Below are positions 1 to 5,022 of a stretch of DNA of 5,197 nt, piece by piece. Every line of letters begins with the position of its first letter. Position 1 is the stretch's first letter. Location: assembly GCA_964500415.1 (NCBI GenBank), contig CAZCOB010000091.1:1-5197 (forward strand). Direction: 5' to 3'. Source of the stretch: JAFGPF01 sp964500415. Lineage in GTDB: Bacteria; Chloroflexota; Dehalococcoidia; Dehalococcoidales; RBG-16-60-22. A program made the translations under genes and the position numbers. The notes below the pieces were generated by a model. The model did not search any database. It was not told where the DNA came from and was given only the letters and a program-made list of their open reading frames with translations.

Positions 1-2
1 AG

Positions 3-83
3 CGACTGATTGACTTCGGCGTGACCGGAGCCGGGATTTCGGTCCTGCTTGGCCTTGAGAGACTGTGTTTCCTGCCGCATTGA
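3..83 (+). CDS. C-terminal end of an unrecognised upstream protein (partial)
   Basis: This is the only forward frame that stays open from the window edge; it ends at TGA 81-83, and the other two forward frames hit stops within the first 15 bases. The 26 visible residues include the hydrophobic, glycine-containing run GVTGAGISVLLGL and end in CFLPH. That is too short to place in a family. The stop lies 20 nt before the ATG of the NifX-like gene, with that gene's Shine-Dalgarno between them, so the two are probably in one operon. The reverse strand is also open across this segment, but its possible ATG has no ribosome-binding site, so the forward reading is preferred. Confidence 0.4.
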   Translation, partial: RLIDFGVTGAGISVLLGLERLCFLPH

Positions 84-103
84 GAATAAAGGAGAGTATA
101 TTT

Positions 104-487
104 ATGAAAATTGCCGTTTCAACGATGGGGCAAAACCTGGACGCTCAGGTCGACCCGCGCTTTGGCCGCTGCCAGAATTTTATTATAGTTGATACGGATA
201 ACATGGAGTTCGAGGCGATATCCAATGACTCGGCGGCTGCGTCGGGCGGCGCCGGAATCGCTGCTGCCCAGATGATTGCCAGCAAAGGAGTAGAAGCCAT
301 ACTTACCGACAACTGTGGGCCCAATGCCTTCGGCGTTTTAAATAGCGCCGGCATCAAAGTCGTCACGGGAGCTACCGGTACCGTAAAGGAAGCCATCGAA
401 AGCTTCAAGGCAGGTAAATTTCAGACCAGTTCCCAGCCGAGTGCCGACGCCCACTCAGGCATGAGGCGCGGCAAAGGAACGGCCTGA
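104..487 (+). CDS. NifX/NifB-like dinitrogenase iron-molybdenum cofactor family protein 1
   Basis: A 127-residue soluble protein of the family (Pfam Dinitro-iron-molybdenum cofactor type) that includes NifX, NafY and the NifB C-terminal domain, whose studied members bind Fe-Mo cofactor or its precursors. Visible hallmarks are the N-terminal strand MKIAVST, the DPRFGRC motif (residues 17-23), a glycine-rich GGAGIAAAQ helix start (48-56) and the VEAILTDNCGPNAF segment (63-76). Cys23 and Cys71 are candidate metal ligands. Residues after about 105 form a polar, probably disordered tail (Ser/Gln/His/Arg-rich). I chose ATG 104 because AAAGGAGAG lies just upstream and the protein then begins with the family's usual first strand. 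A GTG at 65 in the same frame would overlap the upstream gene. With no nitrogenase genes in view, nitrogen fixation is not implied; a more general metal or Fe-S cluster carrier role is the inference. Confidence 0.9.
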   Translation: MKIAVSTMGQNLDAQVDPRFGRCQNFIIVDTDNMEFEAISNDSAAASGGAGIAAAQMIASKGVEAILTDNCGPNAFGVLNSAGIKVVTGATGTVKEAIESFKAGKFQTSSQPSADAHSGMRRGKGTA

Positions 488-523
488 GTCCTCAAACGCC
501 GGATAATATTCGGGAGGTGAACT

Positions 524-721
524 ATGCCCAGAGGAGACGGAACCGGACCACCGGCCGACGGCAGCCGGAGGAGTGGAAGATTAGGAGGCAACCGACCCGG
601 GGCAGGCCCCGGCGGTAGCTGTGTTTGCCCCGACTGCGGGGAAAAAGTACCTCACCAGCCGGGAAACCCGTGTTATAATATCAACTGCCCCAAGTGCGGG
701 ACTAAGATGGCACGGGGATAG
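524..721 (+). CDS. Small glycine-rich zinc-ribbon protein (DUF5320-like N-terminus)
   Basis: A 65-residue protein with two parts. The N-terminal third starts MPRGDGTGPP and is rich in Gly, Arg and Pro. It resembles the start of DUF5320-type proteins that often accompany NifX-like genes, although here the later part of that repeat (SRRSGRLGG) is degenerate. The C-terminal half is a compact Cys module: Cys33, Cys35, Cys38, Cys50, Cys55 and Cys58, including CPDC (35-38) and CPKC (55-58), the pattern of a rubredoxin or zinc-ribbon knuckle pair. His44 could also take part. A strong Shine-Dalgarno (GGGAGGTGA, 512-520) precedes the ATG. It lies 36 nt after the NifX-like gene, so co-transcription is likely. 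Metal binding is well supported by the cysteine spacing; whether the metal is zinc or iron, and the partner, cannot be told from sequence. Confidence 0.85.
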   Translation: MPRGDGTGPPADGSRRSGRLGGNRPGAGPGGSCVCPDCGEKVPHQPGNPCYNINCPKCGTKMARG

Positions 722-859
722 CCGCCGGTATTCCTATAACCGGAGCTACGTTTCATGGTAAGCCGGTTATCGAGTAAATCCATAACAACGTGGCTTACCG
801 GATAGAAAAATTATAGAAAAAAAGATACAATTTACTAGCCGGTTAAAAAGGGGTAACGC
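722..859 (+). promoter_or_regulatory. Intergenic segment with mutually exclusive hairpin arms and a repeated AGCCGGTTA element
   Basis: Three sets of complementary short elements are visible. ATAACCGG (736-743) pairs perfectly with CCGGTTAT (763-770). GGTAAGCC (757-764) pairs perfectly with GGCTTACC (792-799). The two stems share bases 763-764, so they cannot both form in full. AGCCGGTTA occurs twice, at 761-769 and at 837-845; the second copy sits immediately before the A/G-rich ribosome-binding site of the CoA-binding gene and could also pair with TAACCGG (737-743). CCGGTA (725-730) could pair with TACCGG (796-801). No U-tract follows either stem, so this is not a standard intrinsic terminator. 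It may be an RNA attenuator or translational control element, or simply a decayed repeat. I do not recognise a known riboswitch class. The 801-832 stretch is A-rich and contains a weak -10-like TACAAT (826-831) with no good -35. Confidence 0.35.
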
Positions 860-1237
860 GTGCAGGATTTGATAAAAGAGTTTATGGCGCAAAAGAAATT
901 CGCCGTCGTTGGGGCTACCGATAACCAAGAAAAATACGGCCACCAGGTATTTACAAACCTCAGGAAACGCGGCTATGAGGTCTACCCGGTCAATCCCCGG
1001 CTGAAGACGATTGAAGGCATTAAGTGTTATGCCACGCTCTCTGAGCTACCGGAAAAAGTAGATGTGGTCGACTTTGCCGTGCCTCCGGCGGCCACCGAGG
1101 CTATTCTCAAGGAATGCCTGGAACTGGGACTTGACCGGATATGGCTTCAGCCTGGCTCGGAAAGCGAAGTCGCCATCAATTTCTGCCAGGAGAACAATCT
1201 CAAAGTAGTGCACAGTGTCTGTGTCATGATGAACTAA
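860..1237 (+). CDS. CoA-binding domain protein, YccU type
   Basis: A 125-residue single-domain Rossmann-fold protein of the CoA_binding_2 (YccU) family. Seen in the sequence: the first strand and glycine turn FAVVGATDNQEKYG (residues 14-27), the second strand and turn GYEVYPVNPR (38-47), IEGIKCYATLSELPEKVDVVDFAVPP split over 51-76, LDRIWLQPGSES (91-102) and the family-typical ending VVHSVCVMM (116-124). The length is normal. The fold is that of the CoA-binding domain of succinyl-CoA synthetase alpha chains and ADP-forming acyl-CoA synthetases, but the catalytic part is absent, so it is a ligand-binding or redox-sensing protein rather than an enzyme. The start is GTG, with AAGGGG about 6 nt upstream. 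It is followed after 14 nt by the next gene. Its role in a NifX/Mrp cassette is unknown. Confidence 0.9.
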   Translation: MQDLIKEFMAQKKFAVVGATDNQEKYGHQVFTNLRKRGYEVYPVNPRLKTIEGIKCYATLSELPEKVDVVDFAVPPAATEAILKECLELGLDRIWLQPGSESEVAINFCQENNLKVVHSVCVMMN

Positions 1238-1251
1238 ACGGGAGTAAGCGC

Positions 1252-1548
1252 ATGAAATCATATGAACTTGAGCCTAAATACGGGACCAATCAGATACCGG
1301 GTAAATGCCTGAAATGCCTGGGCGAACAGGAACTGAATAACTGTCTTCTGGAGCTGCTGAGAAGTGAAAGTGAAGATGATGAGGTTACACAAAGGTTCGA
1401 GGCGCTGGTTACTTTTCTCAAGTCGCCCGAATCCAAGAAGTTACGCGACGAGTCCGAGAAATTACTATCAGAAGGAAAGCGCGTTACCCTGAAAATAAAT
1501 GTGGACAAGGATATCACTAACCCCAGCTACGAGCTTGTAGTGGAATAA
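1252..1548 (+). CDS. Small acidic hypothetical protein with a CLKC motif
   Basis: A 98-residue protein I do not recognise. It starts MKSYELEPKYG, then has GKCLKCLGEQE with Cys19 and Cys22 as a CxxC pair and Cys31 nearby, suggesting a metal or redox site near the N-terminus. Residues about 26-75 are mostly charged and predicted helical (ELLRSESEDDEV, then FEALVTFLKSPESKKLRDE). The end, RVTLKINVDKDITNPSYELV, looks like a pair of strands. No signal peptide or membrane segment is seen. ATG 1252 is chosen because GGGAG lies about 7 nt upstream and it leaves a 14-nt gap after the CoA-binding gene; the frame extends upstream to 1141 but that would overlap the previous gene deeply. Its tight position between the CoA-binding and NifX-like genes argues that it is real and belongs to the same operon. 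Confidence 0.75.
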   Translation: MKSYELEPKYGTNQIPGKCLKCLGEQELNNCLLELLRSESEDDEVTQRFEALVTFLKSPESKKLRDESEKLLSEGKRVTLKINVDKDITNPSYELVVE

Positions 1549-1568
1549 ATATTATTGGGAGGAATACC

Positions 1569-1910
1569 ATGAGGTACGTCGTACCCGTATCCGGCGGCAG
1601 GCTGTCGCCGCACTTCGGTCATTGTGAGACCTTCGCCTTCTTCGATGTCGAAGAGCAGAGCCGAAAAATTACCAATAAAGAGAGCATCCCTTCACCGGAG
1701 CATCAGCCCGGACTTCTGCCCGCCTGGCTGGCGGAAAAAGGGGCGAACATCATCATCGCGGGCGGCATGGGGCCGCGCGCGGTGGACTTATTTCATCAGC
1801 ACGGCATCGAGGTCGTGCTGGGCGCTGCGGAAAGCGACCCCGAGCAGGCGGTACTCAGTCACCTTAACGACAGCCTGGCTACCGGCGATAATATTTGCGA
1901 CCACGTATAG
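1569..1910 (+). CDS. NifX/NifB-like dinitrogenase iron-molybdenum cofactor family protein 2
   Basis: A second, 113-residue member of the NifX/NafY-type family, clearly diverged from the one at 104-487. It has the first strand MRYVVPVSGGRLSPHFGHCE, where HFGHC (residues 15-19) matches the RFGRC motif of the first copy; AWLAEKGANIIIAGGMGPRA (52-71); HGIEVVLGA (78-86); and the C-terminal ending NICDH (108-112) before a final Val. The Cys-Asp-His ending is common in stand-alone members of this family and, with His15, His18 and Cys19, offers more candidate metal ligands than copy 1 has. An MxP-type centre (GGMGPRA) replaces the DNCGPNA of copy 1, so the mid-protein cysteine is lost. GGGAGGA lies just upstream of the ATG. 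It sits 20 nt after the CLKC protein and 42 nt before the ATPase, consistent with one operon. Confidence 0.9.
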   Translation: MRYVVPVSGGRLSPHFGHCETFAFFDVEEQSRKITNKESIPSPEHQPGLLPAWLAEKGANIIIAGGMGPRAVDLFHQHGIEVVLGAAESDPEQAVLSHLNDSLATGDNICDHV

Positions 1911-1952
1911 GCTTAATGCTCCTATTAGCTTCAGGAACTTGCAGGAGGAACA

Positions 1953-2945
1953 ATGACCACCGAACAGCAGATTAGAGAAAGCCTGGACAAGGTACTCGTC
2001 CCCGGCGTTATGCGCAGCCTCGTGAAAATGAACCTGCTGCGTAACATCGACATCAGCGGCGGCAAGGCTAAAATTACGCTGGCCTCCGCGGCGCTGGCGC
2101 CGGAAATCCAGGACAGGCTGAAAGATAGCATTAGGGAAGCGACCGGCAAACTGGATGGCGTTAAAGAAATTGATATTGACTTTACCGAGGCCAAACCCAA
2201 AGACCTGAACCAGATTAAACGCGTCATCGCCGTTATGAGCGGCAAGGGAGGCGTGGGCAAATCGCTGGTTACCAGCCTGATAGCGGTAACATTACAGAGA
2301 CAGGGGTTCGATGTCGGTATTCTGGACGCCGATATCACCGGCCCGAGTATCCCCAAGATGTTCGGAATTAACAACCGACCCGGGGGCAGCGATACCGGCC
2401 TGCTGCCCGTGCCGACGCGCTCAGGCATCGAAATCATGTCGATTAACCTTTTACTGCCGGGTGAAGATGAGGCGGTCATCTGGCGCGGCCCGCTCATCGC
2501 CAAGGCCATAACTCAGTTCTGGGAGGAAGTCCTCTGGGGGCAGCTGGAATGCTTGATAGTCGACCTGCCACCCGGAACCGCCGATGCTCCCCTTACCGTG
2601 CTGCAGAGCCTCCCCGTTTCCGGCGTCATCATCGTCTTCACACCGCAGGACCTGACGAATATGATAGTCAGGAAAGCGGTCAAAATGGCCCGGCAAATGG
2701 GCAAGTCAATCCTGGGGGTCGTCGAAAATATGAGCTATCTCTATATCCCCGAGATAGATAAAAAAATGGAAATCTTCGGCAGTAGCCGCGGCGAAGAAAT
2801 GGCACAGGCCGCCGACGCCCCGCTGCTGACGCAATTACCCATAGACCCTGAGCTTGCCAGACTCTGCGACGAAGGCACTATCGAACGCTACGACGGCGAG
2901 GCCATGAAAGGACTCAAGGATTCCGTTTCCCGGATAACCGCCTAG
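1953..2945 (+). CDS. Mrp/NBP35-family P-loop ATPase lacking the cluster-binding CxxC
   Basis: A 330-residue cytosolic ATPase. Residues 1 to about 80 resemble the MIP18/DUF59 domain that precedes many bacterial Mrp proteins. The ATPase core follows: deviant Walker A GKGGVGKS (97-104, with signature Lys98 and Lys103), switch region DADITGPSIPKMFG (125-138), WRGPL (177-181) and the Walker B-like DLPPGTAD (204-211, usually GTGD). The family-typical VVENMSY (256-262) is present. In Mrp, ApbC and NBP35 a CxxC follows this point and binds a [4Fe-4S] cluster across the dimer interface; here the segment reads YLYIPEIDKKMEIFG, with no cysteine. The whole protein has only Cys200 and Cys305. It is therefore confidently a member of the family, but probably not a canonical Fe-S scaffold. 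AGGAGG precedes the ATG. The link to two NifX-like proteins suggests ATP-driven handling of a metal or cluster held by another protein. Confidence 0.92.
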   Translation: MTTEQQIRESLDKVLVPGVMRSLVKMNLLRNIDISGGKAKITLASAALAPEIQDRLKDSIREATGKLDGVKEIDIDFTEAKPKDLNQIKRVIAVMSGKGGVGKSLVTSLIAVTLQRQGFDVGILDADITGPSIPKMFGINNRPGGSDTGLLPVPTRSGIEIMSINLLLPGEDEAVIWRGPLIAKAITQFWEEVLWGQLECLIVDLPPGTADAPLTVLQSLPVSGVIIVFTPQDLTNMIVRKAVKMARQMGKSILGVVENMSYLYIPEIDKKMEIFGSSRGEEMAQAADAPLLTQLPIDPELARLCDEGTIERYDGEAMKGLKDSVSRITA

Positions 2946-2968
2946 ACATTCTTAATAAAGATACAGCC

Positions 2969-3496
2969 ATGGAATGGACATTAACTAAAGAAAACATCTG
3001 CATGACCATCCTCAGTCTGCTCTGTATTGCCTGCTTTCCGGCTAATCCCCTGGTTCTAACGGGGGTGCTAAAGACCGGTTTCTACCTGCCTTTATTTATC
3101 CTCGGTTGGATAGTCTGGGCCATCGGTATGGCGCTGGTAATGGCACCGATTATCATGTTCCCGCGTCGCGGCGGCGTCGCCAAGGGAAAATCATTCGTCA
3201 ATACCACCAAGCTGGTGGATACTGGTATTTATGCCGTCGTCAGGCACCCTCAGTACCTGGGAGGTATCCTCGCCGTTTTCCTGGCTACCCTCCTCCTTTA
3301 TCCCCACTGGCTTTTCGTCGTGCTGGGCATACCCGGAGTGGCCATCCTGTATCTGAGCACTATGGCGGAAGAAAAAAGGCTGATAAAACGCTCCGGTGAA
3401 GATTATAAGGTATATATAAAAAGAGTCCCCAGGATAAACCTTATTTCAGGGATTGCCAGGTTATGTAAACAACGCCAACAAAAAGGCTATTTATGA
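2969..3496 (+). CDS. Integral-membrane ICMT/PEMT-type methyltransferase
   Basis: A 175-residue membrane protein with about four hydrophobic segments (roughly residues 11-31, 37-62, 97-111 and 113-131). The C-terminal half carries the signature of the isoprenylcysteine carboxyl methyltransferase / phospholipid methyltransferase superfamily: LVDTGIYAVVRHPQYLGG (82-99) followed by EEKRL (134-138) and GEDYKVYIKRVPR (143-155). In this superfamily the RHPxYxG and EE motifs bind S-adenosylmethionine, and substrates are lipids, prenylated thiols or other membrane-embedded molecules. The substrate here cannot be inferred. The length is typical of bacterial stand-alone members. The start at ATG 2969 has only a weak A-rich upstream sequence rather than a clear Shine-Dalgarno; an alternative ATG at 3002 has none either and would shorten the first helix. 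The gene begins 23 nt after the ATPase and its last 4 nt overlap the next gene. Confidence 0.88.
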   Translation: MEWTLTKENICMTILSLLCIACFPANPLVLTGVLKTGFYLPLFILGWIVWAIGMALVMAPIIMFPRRGGVAKGKSFVNTTKLVDTGIYAVVRHPQYLGGILAVFLATLLLYPHWLFVVLGIPGVAILYLSTMAEEKRLIKRSGEDYKVYIKRVPRINLISGIARLCKQRQQKGYL

Positions 3497-4080
3497 GTGA
3501 CCGCGAATTTAAACGGTATGACTTCGAGCATCCCACCGCGTTATTTATACTGGAAGACATCCTTAAGTGTATCTTCGGAGGGCTATTTTTCTTTACGCCT
3601 TATTACAAGACATTTAAATTAAAAGGCAACGAAAATGTCCTCGACTTTGGCTGTGGAGGAGGTGCCGGCTCCCGATGTCTTGCCGGGATGCTTAATAAAG
3701 GCGGATACCTTACCTGCATCGATACATCAAAATACTGGGTGAATAAAGCGAGGAAAAGATTAGCCAAATGTAGTAATGCAGAATGTCAAACGGGCGATAT
3801 CAGTAATTTAAATATCCCCGATTCTTCATTTGATATCATATCAGCAATCTACGTCATCCACGAGATAGCACCCGAAAACAGACAAGCCACCCTCAATGCA
3901 CTATCACGCAGTTTAAAGGACAAAGGCACAATCTTTATTAGAGAACTCTCAGAGAAGTCACATGGTATATCGGCGGATGAACTAAGGGCTCTGGCCTTAA
4001 GTGCTGGATTGCATGAGAAGGAACACCGGATAACTAAGTCTGAATACCAAGGCAAATACCAAAAAGCCACCACGAAATAA
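3493..4080 (+). CDS. Class I SAM-dependent methyltransferase
   Basis: A 195-residue soluble methyltransferase of the Rossmann-like (Methyltransf_11/25) type. Motif I is ENVLDFGCGGGAGS (47-60); the acidic residue that typically contacts the SAM ribose is in TCIDTS (74-79); GDISNLNIPDSSFDII (101-116) corresponds to motifs II-III; and YVIHEIAPENR (120-130) plus LKDKGTIFIRE (141-151) complete the core. The first 45 residues are aromatic and hydrophobic (CIFGGLFFFTPYYKTF, 26-41) and may lie against the membrane or bind a hydrophobic substrate. The last 20 residues are Lys- and Tyr-rich. The ATG overlaps the stop of the membrane methyltransferase (ATGA, 3493-3496), so translation is probably coupled and the two may act in one modification pathway. 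Codon use is richer in A and T than in the genes upstream of 2945. Substrate unknown. Confidence 0.9.
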   Translation: MSDREFKRYDFEHPTALFILEDILKCIFGGLFFFTPYYKTFKLKGNENVLDFGCGGGAGSRCLAGMLNKGGYLTCIDTSKYWVNKARKRLAKCSNAECQTGDISNLNIPDSSFDIISAIYVIHEIAPENRQATLNALSRSLKDKGTIFIRELSEKSHGISADELRALALSAGLHEKEHRITKSEYQGKYQKATTK

Positions 4081-4095
4081 TATAAGTGACCCGCT

Positions 4096-4144
4096 ATTTG
4101 ACAAGTTGTTAAAAAATATAGTATACAATATTGGCGTGTCAAAT
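4096..4144. promoter_or_regulatory. Inverted repeat bracketing the promoter, candidate operator pair
   Basis: ATTTGACA (4096-4103), which contains the -35 hexamer, is the exact reverse complement of TGTCAAAT (4137-4144), which covers the predicted transcription start. The arms are 41 bp apart, about four helical turns, so two bound proteins would face the same side of the DNA. Inside lie the small palindromes GTATAC (4121-4126) and CAATATTG (4126-4133). Autoregulation by IclR proteins that bind their own promoter is common, which makes this a plausible operator, but an 8-bp match can also arise by chance. Confidence 0.4.
4098..4127 (+). promoter_or_regulatory. Sigma70-type promoter for the IclR regulator
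   Basis: A perfect -35 hexamer TTGACA (4098-4103) is followed 18 bp later by TATACA (4122-4127), which can also be read as TATACAAT (4122-4129). The spacer is A+T-rich. The predicted transcription start falls at about 4134-4137, at or immediately next to the GTG start of the regulator. It is the best promoter match I can find in the window, and it marks the boundary between the methyltransferase pair and the regulator/uptake locus. It is a sequence match only. Confidence 0.7.
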
Positions 4145-4975
4145 AGAAATTTCGATTTCATCTCGCGAAACCCTAATACGGATACTAGCCAAAAACCAAC
4201 AGCAATCAGGGCAGTCTCCCGTGCTGTGAATATACTCTTTTGTTTGAGCAACGGTGTGAATACCATCACCGACATTGCCAACTGCTGCAAACTCTCCAAG
4301 CCCACGGTATACAGGCTACTCCAGACACTGGAGGAGACCCTCATGGTGACGCAGGACCCTATTACGCATCATTATTATCTGGGACCTTTAGTCAACCGGA
4401 TAGCGTCCAATCCGCAGGCAAACCATCATTTTCTAATCAATTATGCTATGGAAGAACTGGCACACTTGCATGACTTCTCCGGGGAGACCGTAGAGCTAAA
4501 TATAATGGCCGGTCTTCAATACATCAGGTTATGCGAAATCCAGAGTAAGTTTGAATTAAAGGTCGTAGCCCGTCCCGACCCGGTGGGTTCGGTATACGTC
4601 GGGGCGACGGCTAAAGTGCTGCTGTCTCAACTTGATGATGATAAATTGCAGACGGCTTTAAAAAATATTAAAATAAACCGCGTGACTGAGTACTCTATTA
4701 TCGATAAAAGAAAGCTGATGGCACAAGCAAAGGAAATCAGACAATGGGGTTATGCCGTCAGCTACGGAGAAAGAATCGCCGACGCTATATGTATATCCGT
4801 ACCTATCAATAATTATTTCTGGCCGGTCGCTCTCAGCCTCGTGGGCCCCGAAAGCCGTATGGAATCAAAATTAGAGGAGACGATAAACGAGGTCAGGGCA
4901 AGTGCCCACCATATTACCGATAGTATTGCTGAATTTTTCCAGGAAAAGGGGGTGATAGCCAGCAAACATGCGTAA
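4136..4975 (+). CDS. IclR-family transcriptional regulator
   Basis: A 279-residue regulator (from GTG 4136) with the standard two-part layout. The N-terminal winged helix-turn-helix starts at AVSRAVNILFCL (about residues 26-37) and contains ITDIANCCKLSKPTVYRLLQTLEE (44-67), with the recognition helix around SKPTVYRLL. The C-terminal effector-binding domain (about 95-270) shows the family landmarks VGATAKVLLS (155-164), GYAVSYGERIADAICISVPI (205-224) and VALSLVGP (231-238). IclR proteins bind small, often aromatic or carboxylic, effectors and control nearby catabolic or uptake genes. In-frame start choices are TTG 4106 and GTG 4136; neither has a Shine-Dalgarno. TTG 4106 lies inside the promoter spacer, so it would not be on a transcript from that promoter, and GTG 4136 is preferred, probably as a leaderless start. 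The adjoining lipoprotein gene is the likely target. Most confident on family; the start is less certain. Confidence 0.9.
   Translation: MSNRNFDFISRNPNTDTSQKPTAIRAVSRAVNILFCLSNGVNTITDIANCCKLSKPTVYRLLQTLEETLMVTQDPITHHYYLGPLVNRIASNPQANHHFLINYAMEELAHLHDFSGETVELNIMAGLQYIRLCEIQSKFELKVVARPDPVGSVYVGATAKVLLSQLDDDKLQTALKNIKINRVTEYSIIDKRKLMAQAKEIRQWGYAVSYGERIADAICISVPINNYFWPVALSLVGPESRMESKLEETINEVRASAHHITDSIAEFFQEKGVIASKHA
4141..4158. promoter_or_regulatory. 18-bp near-perfect palindrome, candidate IclR operator
   Basis: AAATAGAAATTTCGATTT pairs in 8 of 9 dyad positions, centred between 4149 and 4150, with a fully palindromic core GAAATTTC (4146-4153). Its A+T-rich GAAA/TTTC arms resemble in general form the palindromes bound by several IclR-family proteins. 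It lies just downstream of the predicted transcription start, inside the first codons of the regulator, a position suited to autorepression. Confidence 0.4.
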
Positions 4976-5022
4976 TGAAAAATTTTTCCCTTGGTGAAGT
5001 TTTAAGGAGGTATTAACCAAAA

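Noticed and set aside
65..103. Upstream GTG extension of the first NifX-like gene
   Set aside because: It would overlap the end of the preceding reading frame, has no ribosome-binding site, and adds residues before the family's usual first strand; ATG 104 has a clear Shine-Dalgarno.
104..487. Nitrogen fixation gene cluster
   Set aside because: The NifX/NifB-like family is widespread outside diazotrophs, and no nifH, nifD, nifK, nifE, nifN or radical-SAM NifB domain is present in the window.
756..832. Intrinsic terminator after the zinc-ribbon gene
   Set aside because: The stem is not followed by a run of T on the plus strand; the downstream sequence is A-rich, and the loop is long.
1141..1251. 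N-terminal extension of the CLKC protein
   Set aside because: It would overlap about 97 nt of the CoA-binding gene in another frame, while ATG 1252 has GGGAG upstream and a normal gap.
1931..2509. 192-codon open frame on the minus strand opposite the ATPase
   Set aside because: It lies wholly opposite a well-supported conserved gene, its product is Ser/Pro/Leu-rich with no recognisable motif, and it has no clear ribosome-binding site; it is a shadow of G+C-rich codons.
4106..4135. TTG start for the IclR regulator
   Set aside because: It lies in the spacer of a strong promoter and has no Shine-Dalgarno, so it is less likely than GTG 4136, though it cannot be fully excluded if an upstream promoter reads through.
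4977..4988. GAAAAATTTTTC palindrome after the IclR gene as a terminator
   Set aside because: The dyad has no G+C-rich stem and no separate loop, so it would not form a stable terminator hairpin.
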